Shown piece by piece: positions 53,401 to 61,587 of a stretch of DNA of 64,000 nt. Position numbers and translations under genes: made by a program. Every line of letters begins with the position of its first letter. Within the stretch, counting starts at the first letter, position 1. Source of the DNA: Palleniella muris (GTDB taxonomy: Bacteria > Bacteroidota > Bacteroidia > Bacteroidales > Bacteroidaceae). The notes under the pieces are model-generated. The model did no database searches, was not told where the DNA came from, and saw nothing but the letters and a program-made list of their open reading frames with translations. Location of the stretch: assembly GCF_004792655.1 (NCBI RefSeq), contig NZ_SRZC01000020.1:16861-80860 (forward strand), written 5' to 3'.

Positions 53401-54235
53401 TCAATGGCATGCCGTTTGCATCCTTCAAGTTGTAGATGGCATATTTGAAATCTGCACGTTCATAGGTCATTTTTGTTGCAATCTCTTGTCCGTTGGGCTT
53501 TCGTGTTTTTATGGTATTGCCCTCCTTGTCCTTCTTGTAAGCTTGATAATATCTCCATGGATTCTCTCGTGGTGTAAGACCATTGAGGAAATAGAAATCC
53601 CTTTCATTAAGGGTGCCGCCTTCGGCATTGGATTTTGCACCGAAACGCTCTTTGGTGATTCGTGTGGCACCAACGAAGCAATAAGAGAGCAATTGTGAGA
53701 GTATAGCCATGTTTTTGAGTATACTTTTGTCAATGATGTTCTCTTTATTGTCAAGCATCTTGTCTTCCAAACGATAGTGGGTGTATTTGTTTCTTAACAA
53801 ATTGATTAAAGGGAGTATGATGCTGAATACTTCATAATATACCTTGGGTGTCTTGTCTTTTGATTGTCTGTCTTTGCAAGTCAGCATGATGTACTTTTCC
53901 ACCATAGGCGTGAGGAATGGAAAATGCTTATCGAGCATTCTTATGGCTTTTTCCTTTTGTTCTGCTTTTCCATTATCTTTATTCAGCAAAGTTATAACAG
54001 GAATTTGCATAAGTGTAGCTTCAAGATTGCTGCTTTCCGTTAACGGCAGTCCCAAAACGCGGGTGATATGGCACAGAGTGATATAGATGTTCTGTCGTGC
54101 CATATTAAGATAGTTTGCCCATACAGGTTTGTCATTGGCAAGAAATGGAACAGGTATTAGCTTTTCATAGTCAGGATTACTCTTATTGTTCCTGTAAGCG
54201 CTATTGCCTCCCTTATTGTTTCTGTTGTTTGTCAT
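50438..54235 (-). CDS. cas13b: Cas13b RNA-guided RNA-targeting nuclease (type VI-B effector)
   Basis: A 1265-aa single-protein CRISPR effector that should process its own pre-crRNA and cleave target and bystander RNA. Both HEPN catalytic motifs are at the protein ends, as in Cas13b rather than Cas13a: RNKYTH (Arg148-His153) in LINLLRNKYTHYRLEDKM, and RNAFSH (Arg1214-His1219) in IIKAIRNAFSHNQYPTD. The central region is rich in lysine and arginine (for example TNDIKTLKKQFVKDYSKL and REKRVAVYAKAVDKKTN), consistent with crRNA binding. It is slightly longer than the usual 1100-1230 aa. A promoter lies at 54287-54318. The repeat type in the nearby array supports the assignment. Confidence 0.95.
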   Translation of the reverse strand: MTNNRNNKGGNSAYRNNKSNPDYEKLIPVPFLANDKPVWANYLNMARQNIYITLCHITRVLGLPLTESSNLEATLMQIPVITLLNKDNGKAEQKEKAIRMLDKHFPFLTPMVEKYIMLTCKDRQSKDKTPKVYYEVFSIILPLINLLRNKYTHYRLEDKMLDNKENIIDKSILKNMAILSQLLSYCFVGATRITKERFGAKSNAEGGTLNERDFYFLNGLTPRENPWRYYQAYKKDKEGNTIKTRKPNGQEIATKMTYERADFKYAIYNLKDANGMPLKERRLTNVGLLMLVCLFLEKRYASEFADQTEFFTRRNTKTYKPEQSEVTIMREIISVYRMRLPKERMQSTRDNSALGLDMLNELKKCPRPLFDTLSPADQNLFRVAVTENENTQNDETIENGMMLMLRRTDRFPSLALRFIDTNQVFKSIRFQVHLGNYRYKFYEKKWIDGNDGKDRVRILQKELNGFGRLDEIEVTRNNKWGDLIRKIDQPREDTFETAPYVTDHHATYLFNNNRIGLLWNTQDHIALSNGIYLPSLLEKNRILSEDEKLKDLKDQHGNGIAECVEPMCWLSVYDIPAAIFLIHLLHKNGQTFESAGKTVEDIIKATYNNYQQFLKGIAGGTITSMDDLQTQGIGIKPCDIPVKLREYLNGKQTNIKEDFVYLGYERLLDMYERNEKRLERFQRDNDTYGSKENKIGKKAYIDIRPGTLARHIADDIMFFVPTDKNNNKVRITGQNFNIMQAAIAQYTGNIVQLRTLLQKGEIINCERQHPFMHKVLATKPCSFAALYTAYLKAKRAYLANLIKEYQKARKKTNDIKTLKKQFVKDYSKLAALSFLHVDRQKWAERNEDYYKQLAERYATIELPHGIFLNAIHDAIMQLPESKNMDIDKEKDNVSGLILKYFKASGDASQPFYGNKFKRNYKYLDMMVKPEWSYSGPQPSLEKHYYSISEMANMQKQWGQTKELREKRVAVYAKAVDKKTNHLLEKARAKFGNDIRKLERREKSIQRECNEEKKAAIEKLQHCRTSYSANEREIRRYKVQDILIFLMAIDHLTAAMGTKGNFSSYKLRNIGCASESSDILSMLMPFSMTLEIPSLIKDEPAKVITIKQDDLKLKNYGDFFRFIYDRRIRTLLQNVKENEFTRQQIEEELECYNRMRIPVFKQVLSTEEKIWKQLPSEQLHKKADDKEHPVNIDFKYLMQFVNIKESNIEIIKAIRNAFSHNQYPTDSAVARLVFDKKQIPELAKEITKLLHNKTNQINLKDMEDKQ

Positions 54236-54286
54236 TTTTTTAGTTAGATTTTAGGTCATTTGATAAAACAGAGCACTTTATGATGA

Positions 54287-54318
54287 CAAAAATAATGTTT
54301 TTTTTGTTTTTGTACAAA
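54287..54318 (-). promoter_or_regulatory. Promoter of the cas13b operon
   Basis: On the minus strand TTTG (complement of 54315-54318) and TATTTTTG (complement of 54287-54294) are separated by 20 bases, 52 bases upstream of the cas13b start. It would drive cas13b and the overlapping membrane protein gene. Confidence 0.65.
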
Positions 54319-54423
54319 ATGTTTTTGTGTTTTTTAAGATATTACTTTCTTTTTGCGATTATTCAGTAATTTAATTCTTGTTAATTCTTTTGCGGTATTG
54401 ACCTGTGATAAGAATAATTTGAG

Positions 54424-54431
54424 TATATTTG
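54424..54431 (+). promoter_or_regulatory. Promoter -7 element for uxaC
   Basis: TATATTTG fits TAnnTTTG, 54 bases before the uxaC ATG. The nearest TTG (54398-54400) is slightly distant. Confidence 0.45.
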
Positions 54432-54485
54432 CATTTGTTATTATAGAACAACTGAAAAACTTAAAATAAAACACCTTAACCAATT

Positions 54486-55901
54486 ATGAAAAAATTCAAT
54501 GATCCTGATTTCCTGCTCGAAACTGAGACAGCGAAAGACCTTTATCACAACCATGCGGCCAAGATGCCGATTATCGACTATCACTGCCACCTTATCCCAC
54601 AGATGGTGGCTGAGAACAAGAAGTTTGACTCTATCGCGCAGATTTGGCTCATGGGAGACCACTACAAGTGGCGTGCTATGCGTTCCAACGGTATCAACGA
54701 GCGTTTCTGCACAGGCAAGGACACTACCGACTGGGAGAAGTTTGAGAAGTGGGCAGAGACTGTGCCTTACACATTCCGTAACCCTCTCTACCATTGGACA
54801 CACCTTGAGCTGAAGACAGCTTTCGGCATCGAGGAGACTCTGAATCCTGAGAATGCGAAGGAAATCTACGACAAGTGCAACGACATGATTAAGAATGACC
54901 CTAAGTTCTGCCCACGCGGAATGATGGAGCACTACAATGTCGAGATTGTCTGCACAACAGATGACCCTGCTGATTCTCTTGAGTGGCACAAGGTTGTGAA
55001 GGAAGACCCGACAGCAAAGACACGCATGCTTCCTACATGGCGTCCTGATGCGGGCATGAACATTGAGGCTGCTACATGGAAGGCTTACATAGAGAAACTT
55101 GCTGAGGTAGCGGAAGTTGAGATTAAGGACTTTGCATCACTCAATGAGGCTCTCCAGAAGCGTCATGATTTCTTTGACTCTATGGGCTGCCGTCTCTCTG
55201 ACCATGGTATCGAGGAGTTCTACGATGAGCCATACACAGATGCTGAGATTAACGCTATCATGCAGAAGGCACTTGCCGGAACTACTCCTACTGTTGAGGA
55301 GCAGCGCAAGTACAAGCATGCTTACCTGAAGGCTCAGGGCGAGATGGACTATGCTTCAGGCTGGACACAGCAGTATCACTATGGTGCTATCCGCAACAAC
55401 AACTCTAAGATGTTTGCGCAGCTCGGTGCTGATACAGGTTTCGACTCTATCGGTGAGTTCACAACAGCGAAGGCTATGTCACATTTCCTTGATGAGCTCA
55501 ACACAGAAGGAAAGCTGGCTAAGACTATTCTCTACAACCTCAACCCATGTGCAAACGAGGTTATCGCAACAATGCTCGGCAATTTCCAGGATGGCTCTGT
55601 GGCAGGAAAGATTCAGTTCGGTTCAGGCTGGTGGTTCCTTGACCAGAAGGATGGCATGGAGAAGCAGATGAACGCTCTGTCTGTTCTCGGCCTTCTCTCA
55701 CGTTTCGTGGGTATGCTGACCGACTCCCGCTCATTCCTTTCTTACCCACGCCACGAGTACTTCCGCCGTACCCTCTGCAACCTCCTCGGCAATGACATCG
55801 AGGCTGGCATCATTCCTTTCACAGGCTACGAGGAGAAGCGTGTGCGCCAGATGGTTGAGGACATCTGCTACAACAACGCAAAGAAGTATTTCCAGTTCTA
55901 A
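54486..55901 (+). CDS. uxaC: Glucuronate/galacturonate isomerase
   Basis: Uronate isomerase converting D-glucuronate to fructuronate and D-galacturonate to tagaturonate, the entry step of uronic acid catabolism. The metal-binding HxH is in PIIDYHCHLIPQMVAE, and LPTWRPDAGMNIE, LKAQGEMDYASGWTQQYHYG and LTDSRSFLSYPRHEYFRR are conserved family blocks. The 471-aa length is typical. Biased codon use implies strong expression. It fits downstream of pectin breakdown by the PL11 and GH28 enzymes in this window. It is flanked by its own promoter box and terminator. Confidence 0.96.
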   Translation: MKKFNDPDFLLETETAKDLYHNHAAKMPIIDYHCHLIPQMVAENKKFDSIAQIWLMGDHYKWRAMRSNGINERFCTGKDTTDWEKFEKWAETVPYTFRNPLYHWTHLELKTAFGIEETLNPENAKEIYDKCNDMIKNDPKFCPRGMMEHYNVEIVCTTDDPADSLEWHKVVKEDPTAKTRMLPTWRPDAGMNIEAATWKAYIEKLAEVAEVEIKDFASLNEALQKRHDFFDSMGCRLSDHGIEEFYDEPYTDAEINAIMQKALAGTTPTVEEQRKYKHAYLKAQGEMDYASGWTQQYHYGAIRNNNSKMFAQLGADTGFDSIGEFTTAKAMSHFLDELNTEGKLAKTILYNLNPCANEVIATMLGNFQDGSVAGKIQFGSGWWFLDQKDGMEKQMNALSVLGLLSRFVGMLTDSRSFLSYPRHEYFRRTLCNLLGNDIEAGIIPFTGYEEKRVRQMVEDICYNNAKKYFQF

Positions 55902-55919
55902 CCAACTGAATATAACACT

Positions 55920-55951
55920 AAGGACTCTCTCGTTCAGAGGGAGTCCTTTTT
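55920..55951 (+). terminator. Terminator of uxaC
   Basis: AAGGACTC (55920-55927) pairs with GAGTCCTT, with an inner TCTC/GAGG pairing, followed by a T run. Confidence 0.8.
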
Positions 55952-55954
55952 CTT

Positions 55955-56109
55955 TAAGTAACTGTTTTATAAGTAAGTAATCAAGATTTTGAATATTATT
56001 TCCTGAAGACATATTTCTCTAAGAACACAAAGAATCCTAAGCAACGGCTTCGCCTTTGCACGTTTTTTCGCTTAACGGAAAATTCTTTGGTTTCTTTTAT
56101 TTCTTAGAG
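55955..56109. repeat. Possible element remnants upstream of the helicase gene
   Basis: TAAGTAACTGTT at 55955-55966 equals the end of the MITE-like family found at 16677 and 25742, followed by degraded sequence. Separately, CTCTAAGAA (56017-56025) and AAAGAAT (56029-56035) are mirrored by ATTCTTT (56082-56088) and TTCTTAGAG (56101-56109), an imperfect fold-back of about 93 bp. Confidence 0.4.
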
Positions 56110-56172
56110 CGATACCATTACTTTTAGGGAATATAGCTACAAAGAAAGTTACTCATACCTTATATAATTATT

Positions 56173-58059
56173 ATGGCACAGCACAATGATGAGATGAACC
56201 TTGCATGGCAGTATATTGCCGGAACACAGACGAGTGTGTTCCTGACAGGCAAGGCAGGTACAGGCAAGACGACATTTCTACGGCGTTTGCGTGAACTGTC
56301 GCCAAAGCGCATGGTTGTGCTTGCGCCTACCGGTGTTGCGGCTCTGAATGCTGACGGTCAGACAATACATTCCTTCTTTCAGCTTGACTTCAAACCATTC
56401 GTTCCCGGTGTGACAAACAATCCGGACACAAAGCGAAGGGGACGCCCTCCGAAGGATAAGAAATATTTCAGCATGTCAAAGCAAAAGAAGAATCTTATCC
56501 GCACGATGGACCTTCTTGTCATTGACGAGGTCTCCATGGTGCGCTGCGATTTGCTTGACGCTGTCGATGATGTCCTCCGCAAATATCGTAATCCGTTGCT
56601 GCCTTTCGGTGGAGTGCAGCTGCTGCTTATCGGGGATTTGCAGCAGTTGCCGCCTGTCATAAAGGAGGAAGAATGGAAACTTCTGTCGCAGCATTACGCC
56701 ACACCTTATTTCTTCAGTGCACAGTCATTGTTGAATTTGCCGTATGTCACGATAGAGTTGTGCCATATCTATCGTCAGCAGAACGAACGGTTCATCTCCA
56801 TTCTGTCCGCCATTCGTGAGAACCGTGTGACGGCAGATGTCTTGGCTGCATTGAACGCGCGCTATGTTCCCGGTTTCAGGGAAAGCGAGAATTGGATACG
56901 GCTGACGACGCACAATGCCATGGCACAACGCTACAACGACCGCCGTCTGGATGCTTTGCCGTCTCCGGCAGTGACATTCAAGGCAAAGATAACCGGCAAT
57001 TTCCCGGAGTTGTCCTTCCCGACCGATGAGCGTCTGGTGCTGAAAGCTGGCGCACAGGTCATGTTTCTTAAAAATGACAATTCGGCAGAGAAACGCTATT
57101 ACAATGGCAAGATAGGGCGTGTGGAAGAGATTTCCCCACGCGGGCTTATCGTCTCTTGCGCCAATGAAGCCGGCGGACGCTACAGGATAGATGTGGAACA
57201 GGAGGAGTGGGAAAACAAGAAATACATCATTGACGGCGAAACCAAAGAGATACGCGAGGAAGTGGACGGTACGTTCCGGCAGTATCCGTTGCGCCTTGCA
57301 TGGGCGATTACCGTACATAAGTCACAGGGACTGACCTTTGACCATGCGGTCATAGATGCCAATCAGGCTTTCACCCATGGACAGGTGTATGTAGCACTCT
57401 CCCGTTGCCGCACGCTTGAAGGCTTGGTGTTGTCCGCTCCGCTTGACGCTGCGAGTGTCATAACAGACCAAACGGTCAATGACTATGTGTCGGAATCCTT
57501 GTCGGAATCGGTCGACAGCGAGAAGCGTCTGCCACGCCTGCGGTATGAATACTATTATCAGTTGCTGCAGGAACAGTTTTCCTTTGGCAAACTTGCGTAT
57601 GACTTTGAGTATCTGATGCGTGTTGTATGTACCAACCTTCAAAACTCGCATCCCGGACTTGTTGACATAATCCGTGAAGCCCAGCCACGCATCCTCAATG
57701 AGTTGGTGGCAGTGGCTGATAAATTCAAGGTGCAGTACGACATTATTTTTACGCGTGCCGGTGCCGAGTATGCTAAGGATGAGCAGCTGAAGCAACGCAT
57801 AAATTCCGCCTCCAAGTATTTCCTTGACAAGGTTATTGATATCCTTTCTCCTGTAATAAAAGCCTCAGGCATAACCATCAACAACAAAGCCGTCAAGAAG
57901 CAATATGGCAATGCGCTTGATGCGCTGCTCCTGTCCTACAACATAAAGGCAGGAACGCTCAGGAGTACTCTTGAACATGGCTTCGATGTCAGGCGTTATG
58001 TAGAGAGCAAAGCAAAATCATCGATAGAGGATACCGGTGGAAAGACGAAAAAGAAATAA
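56173..58059 (+). CDS. PIF1-like SF1 helicase
   Basis: ATP-dependent 5'-3' DNA helicase of the Pif1/RecD-like superfamily 1B. Walker A is LTGKAGTGKTTFLRRL (residues 24-39), followed by LAPTGVAALNADGQTIHSFF (motif Ia), Walker B LLVIDEVSMVRCDLLD, LIGDLQQLPPV (motif III) and AWAITVHKSQGLTFDHAVID with YVALSRCR (motifs V and VI). The segment around TKRRGRPPKDKKYF resembles an AT-hook-like basic insert. The C-terminal 170 residues are helical and could be an extra nucleic-acid-binding module. The likely role is genome maintenance. No operon partner is evident. Confidence 0.9.
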   Translation: MAQHNDEMNLAWQYIAGTQTSVFLTGKAGTGKTTFLRRLRELSPKRMVVLAPTGVAALNADGQTIHSFFQLDFKPFVPGVTNNPDTKRRGRPPKDKKYFSMSKQKKNLIRTMDLLVIDEVSMVRCDLLDAVDDVLRKYRNPLLPFGGVQLLLIGDLQQLPPVIKEEEWKLLSQHYATPYFFSAQSLLNLPYVTIELCHIYRQQNERFISILSAIRENRVTADVLAALNARYVPGFRESENWIRLTTHNAMAQRYNDRRLDALPSPAVTFKAKITGNFPELSFPTDERLVLKAGAQVMFLKNDNSAEKRYYNGKIGRVEEISPRGLIVSCANEAGGRYRIDVEQEEWENKKYIIDGETKEIREEVDGTFRQYPLRLAWAITVHKSQGLTFDHAVIDANQAFTHGQVYVALSRCRTLEGLVLSAPLDAASVITDQTVNDYVSESLSESVDSEKRLPRLRYEYYYQLLQEQFSFGKLAYDFEYLMRVVCTNLQNSHPGLVDIIREAQPRILNELVAVADKFKVQYDIIFTRAGAEYAKDEQLKQRINSASKYFLDKVIDILSPVIKASGITINNKAVKKQYGNALDALLLSYNIKAGTLRSTLEHGFDVRRYVESKAKSSIEDTGGKTKKK

Positions 58060-58236
58060 TATATCATGTAGTAAATCTGAACTTGTAAACTCAGGCTATG
58101 TGATTCTGCTATTGTCTTGCTCGCCCACTTCTATTTTTCCTTACCTAGAATACCTTAATCCATAAAAGAACGTTAAAACACGCACCTTTCTGTGATTCAA
58201 TTCATATCAACCTATCATAAAATAAAGAAAAAACAT

Positions 58237-58244
58237 TAATTTTG
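58237..58244 (+). promoter_or_regulatory. Promoter -7 element of the hipBA-like module
   Basis: TAATTTTG lies 28 bases before the antitoxin ATG. The remaining 58060-58236 contains nothing I recognise. Confidence 0.4.
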
Positions 58245-58271
58245 CATACGTAAATCAATGTTGACAAGCCT

Positions 58272-58592
58272 ATGGCAAAGAATACTATGGGTACAAAATT
58301 GCCCAGAAAACTTACTGAAAAGATGCAGATTGTGGGTGAGCAAATCAAGTTGGCTCGCCTCAGAAGGAATCTGAGTATGGCTCAGGTGGCAGAACGCGCT
58401 ACCTGTTCCGAACTCACTCTTTCTCGTGTGTAAAAAGGCTTGCCTACAGTGAGTATCGGCATCTATCTTCGAGTACTGTATGCTTTACAGCTTGACGATG
58501 ATATTCTCCTCATTGGAAAGGAAGACCCTATTGGCAGAGGGTTGCAAGACCTTCAACTCAAACATCGTGAACGTGCCACTAAAAAGGTGTAA
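58272..58592 (+). pseudogene. hipB: HipB-like XRE antitoxin gene with in-frame stop
   Basis: The frame from the ATG at 58272 encodes an XRE-type helix-turn-helix (IKLARLRRNLSMAQVAERA, then TCSELTLSRV) but meets TAA at 58431-58433, codon 54. The same frame then continues KGLPTVSIGIYLRVLYAL to a natural stop at 58590-58592, three bases before hipA. Homologues read SRVEKG, so a GAA to TAA change explains the stop. The truncated peptide lacks the last HTH helices. Reinitiation or read-through could still make some product. This is the cognate antitoxin of the HipA-like kinase downstream. Confidence 0.8.
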
Positions 58593-58595
58593 GGA

Positions 58596-59858
58596 ATGAG
58601 AAAGCTTTTGGTTTATGCTGATTTTGACTGGATGCAGGATATTGAACTTGTAGGTGAGCTCACCATAGATAGCATCCGTGGTGGGGAAACTTATGGCTTC
58701 CGATTCGATACGGACTGGCTGAAGAATCATGCTGATGTGTTGCAGAGTGACGACATCAATAATTATGTTGGCATGCAATATACTCAGCAAGGAAAAGACA
58801 TCTTCGGATGCTTCTCCGACTCTTTGCCTGACCGCTGGGGGCGTACGCTCGTGCTTCGTCGTGAACAGATTCTTGCAGCAGAGGAAAAGCGTCCTGTACG
58901 TAGATTGTCATCGATGGATAACCTTTTTGGTGTTGACGATGCCTCACGAATAGGAGGATTCCGCTTTAAGGAAGAACCCACAGGTGAGTTTATCAATGCT
59001 ACAAACGAATTGCAGATACCTCCTATTGCCAGTATAAGGGAACTTATAGCTGCCAGTCAGGAGATTGAGTTGAGTGAAGAGAAGAACACTCTCCCTGAAA
59101 AGAAATGGCTGATGCAGCTTGTTCATCCGGGAACCTCGCTTGGTGGTGCTCGTCCAAAGGCTTCTGTTATGGATGAGAAGAAAAGGCTGTACGTCGCAAA
59201 GTTCCCATCAAGAAAGGATTTGTACGATGTAGGAGCTTGGGAGCATTTCGCACACCTCATGGCTAAAGCTGTAGGTATTACTTGTGCAGAGACAAGAGTG
59301 ATAACGGCAGGTAGCAAGTACCACACGCTTTTGTCACGCCGATTTGACCGCACAGACGAGGGGAGGCGAGTACATTTTGCTTCTGCCATGACAATGCTTG
59401 GATTGACTGATGGACAGAACGCTTCGACCGGCAATGGTTATCTGGACATTGTTGACTTCATTGTACAGAGCTGTTGTGACGTTGAAAGCAACCTTCAAGA
59501 ACTGTTCCGAAGGGTTGCCTTCAATATTGCAATTGGCAATAGCGATGACCATTTCCGCAATCATGGTTTCCTGTTGACCAGTAAGGGGTGGACACTCTCG
59601 CCTGCGTACAATCTCAATCCTACTTTAGCTCGTGAACAAAACCTTCTTATTAACGCTTATACAACAGAATCTAACCTTGACATCCTATTGGAATCCTGTG
59701 GAGATTACATGCTTTCTTCCAAGATTGCTGCTCAGATTGTGAGTAAAGTGAAGGAAGCAATGTCCGCTTGGAAGCAGGTTGCCACCTCGATTGGATTGTC
59801 GCAATCTGAGCAGAATGTGTTCAAGGATAGATTTGAATCTATTGGTGTCGTCCGGTAA
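58596..59858 (+). CDS. hipA: HipA-like serine/threonine kinase toxin
   Basis: Toxin of a HipBA-type module. HipA kinases phosphorylate tRNA synthetases, for example GltX, and cause dormancy. The N-terminal HipA_N domain includes FGCFSDSLPDRWGRTLVLRR. The kinase domain has the P-loop-like GTSLGGARPKASV, the invariant lysine in YVAKFPSRKD, the catalytic IAIGNSDDHFRNHGF (Asp and Asn) and the DFG-equivalent LSPAYNLNP. The length of 420 aa is normal and no disruption is seen. It starts three bases after the broken antitoxin gene. Whether the kinase is still active without an intact partner cannot be told from the motifs, all of which are present. Confidence 0.9.
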   Translation: MRKLLVYADFDWMQDIELVGELTIDSIRGGETYGFRFDTDWLKNHADVLQSDDINNYVGMQYTQQGKDIFGCFSDSLPDRWGRTLVLRREQILAAEEKRPVRRLSSMDNLFGVDDASRIGGFRFKEEPTGEFINATNELQIPPIASIRELIAASQEIELSEEKNTLPEKKWLMQLVHPGTSLGGARPKASVMDEKKRLYVAKFPSRKDLYDVGAWEHFAHLMAKAVGITCAETRVITAGSKYHTLLSRRFDRTDEGRRVHFASAMTMLGLTDGQNASTGNGYLDIVDFIVQSCCDVESNLQELFRRVAFNIAIGNSDDHFRNHGFLLTSKGWTLSPAYNLNPTLAREQNLLINAYTTESNLDILLESCGDYMLSSKIAAQIVSKVKEAMSAWKQVATSIGLSQSEQNVFKDRFESIGVVR

Positions 59859-59877
59859 CAAATCTCTTTATTAGTTT

Positions 59878-60525
59878 TCACTTGTTTCTCTCAAGCCATT
59901 GCATACGGCGCAAATCAGGGAGGTGCTTGACTGTGAAATCCTCAAATTTTGCGTTAAATCCTTCACCGTCAGGAGAGGCAGCCATAAGCCCAACCATTAT
60001 CGGGTGGTTGTCCTGCATCCATGCGTTGCGCATCATGATGTACTCCTTGTCATCGTACGAATAGAAAATCTCTATAGCATCAAGGCGGCGTACAGCCTTA
60101 ATCCAAATATGGCTTACAGGGCGTTCCAGCGTTATCACGCTCCAGTCGGAAGTGCGGTGAGTGACAACAACACTAAGGTTATACTTTCCGTCAACATATT
60201 CAATACCCGCCTTTATGTAGTTCTCATGGTCAATGCGGAGCATCATTCCTGCTTGGTCAAAACGCGTCTTGTAGTCACCGGAGACTTTCACTTTCGCCTC
60301 AAACTCTCCGCCATACATTGCATAGCAGAAGGGGGCGTCATCGACAGTGAATCCATAGTGGGAGATTCGCCAATAATCCGTATGCGGTGTGACGAACATA
60401 CTGAGTGTGTTGCCCTTTACCGACCATTGGTTTGGCTCGTTGAACCATGTCAGTTTCTCCAACGACTGCGCGGACATAGGCATGGCAGCAATGGCTGCGG
60501 CAAGTGAAGTGACAATCTTTTTCAT
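59878..60525 (-). CDS. Secreted DUF1349 domain protein
   Basis: A 215-aa exported protein with a signal peptide (MKKIVTSLAAAIAAMPMSAQ). The mature part is a concanavalin-like beta sandwich of the DUF1349 family, with LTWFNEPNQWSVKGNTLSMF, TDYWRISHYGF, DQAGMMLRIDHENYIKAGIE and MVGLMAASPDGEGFNAKFED. Such domains occur in carbohydrate-related proteins, but the reaction is unknown. The ATG at 60525 is chosen over 60537 because it begins directly with the signal peptide. A bidirectional promoter-bearing repeat lies upstream at 60579-60664. Confidence 0.82.
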   Translation of the reverse strand: MKKIVTSLAAAIAAMPMSAQSLEKLTWFNEPNQWSVKGNTLSMFVTPHTDYWRISHYGFTVDDAPFCYAMYGGEFEAKVKVSGDYKTRFDQAGMMLRIDHENYIKAGIEYVDGKYNLSVVVTHRTSDWSVITLERPVSHIWIKAVRRLDAIEIFYSYDDKEYIMMRNAWMQDNHPIMVGLMAASPDGEGFNAKFEDFTVKHLPDLRRMQWLERNK

Positions 60526-60578
60526 AATGGTTTGCAATATTTCTTTCTTTAATGTATGTGGATAAATGTTTTATTTTT

Positions 60579-60664
60579 ATTACCTTTGCATAAGATAAGC
60601 TGCACCTCGGCAATTTGGAACAAATTCTATTGCGTTCGGTTTGCATTCTCTTTTGCAAAGGTAA
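60579..60664. repeat. GCTGCACCTCGGC dispersed repeat with outward promoter boxes
   Basis: An 86-bp unit with terminal inverted repeats beginning TTACCTTTGCATAAGATAA and, on the other strand, TTACCTTTGCAAAAGAGAA. It contains AGCTGCACCTCGGCAATTT and CGGTTTGCATTC, as in the repeat at 42955-43097. The ends provide TACCTTTG boxes on both strands (60581-60588 plus, 60656-60663 minus), between divergent genes. Confidence 0.6.
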
Positions 60665-60707
60665 CTGTTTTTATGCCACTGTACAATAGCGAAAAATAAC
60701 CATTTTT

Positions 60708-61460
60708 ATGTCAGACACAGCGAAACAATTAGGACGGAAGCTGTCCGCTCAGGAGTTCTCGGACAGCATGCTTGACAATGCCGCAGACTATTATCGCGGT
60801 ATTGCGAGGGCGTATGCGGAGACAGAGAATGTCATAGCTGTGCTGAGTGATTTGAGGACAAACAGCAGCTATGTCTACTATGGCAAAGCGGCAAATATGC
60901 TTGCCATTGATACTGCAAAGGCAAGGCGGCAAATACCGACAATCTGGGAAGAGGAGATTTTCAGAATCGTTCATCCTGACGATTTGCATCGCAAGCACCT
61001 TGAAGAACTGAAGTTTTTTGATTTTGTAAGTTCCCTGCCGATAGACATCCGAGGTGAACATTATCTTCAAAGCCATTTGCGCATGCTCTCAAAATCAGGA
61101 GCTTATGTGACGGTAAGACACCGCATATTCTATTTTTGCAATGCCTCAAAAGGCAGTGTCCGTATGGCATTATGCCTTTACAATATTGCTCCCGGTATGC
61201 GTTCTGCCACGGAAATCATCAATTCTGTCACAGGCGAAACGATTGATTTGACGGAGCATGATTGTACAGACATTCTTTCGCACAGGGAGATTGAGGTGCT
61301 ACGCCTTATCGAGCAAGGCATAAGCAGCAAGCAAATCGCTTCGCTTCTGCATAGGAGTGTCCATACGGTCAACCGTCATCGGCAGAATATCATCGAGAAA
61401 CTTCGTGTGGCAAACTCCACCGAGGCATGCAAGGTGGCAAAGGATTTGGGCTTGCTTTAG
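60708..61460 (+). CDS. LuxR-family transcriptional regulator with PAS-like sensor
   Basis: A 250-aa DNA-binding regulator. Residues 30-170 resemble a PAS-like sensory domain (IVHPDDLHRKHLEELKFFDF, followed by VTVRHRIFYFCN). Residues 185-245 are a GerE/LuxR helix-turn-helix: LSHREIEVLRLIEQGISSKQ, then HTVNRHRQNIIEKLRVANST. No phospho-acceptor receiver or membrane segment is seen, so it likely responds to a cytoplasmic ligand. Promoter boxes in the repeat upstream probably drive it. Confidence 0.85.
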   Translation: MSDTAKQLGRKLSAQEFSDSMLDNAADYYRGIARAYAETENVIAVLSDLRTNSSYVYYGKAANMLAIDTAKARRQIPTIWEEEIFRIVHPDDLHRKHLEELKFFDFVSSLPIDIRGEHYLQSHLRMLSKSGAYVTVRHRIFYFCNASKGSVRMALCLYNIAPGMRSATEIINSVTGETIDLTEHDCTDILSHREIEVLRLIEQGISSKQIASLLHRSVHTVNRHRQNIIEKLRVANSTEACKVAKDLGLL

Positions 61461-61587
61461 TCTCTCTATGGATTTCGGAAGAGGGAGGAAAAACGTGCAA
61501 AAAAAACTGCATGAGTTTTCTAATGCTCTATTTATCATAATGTGGAAAATACGGCTTGAAAGAGCCTTTTCTGACCTTCAGCAGTGG

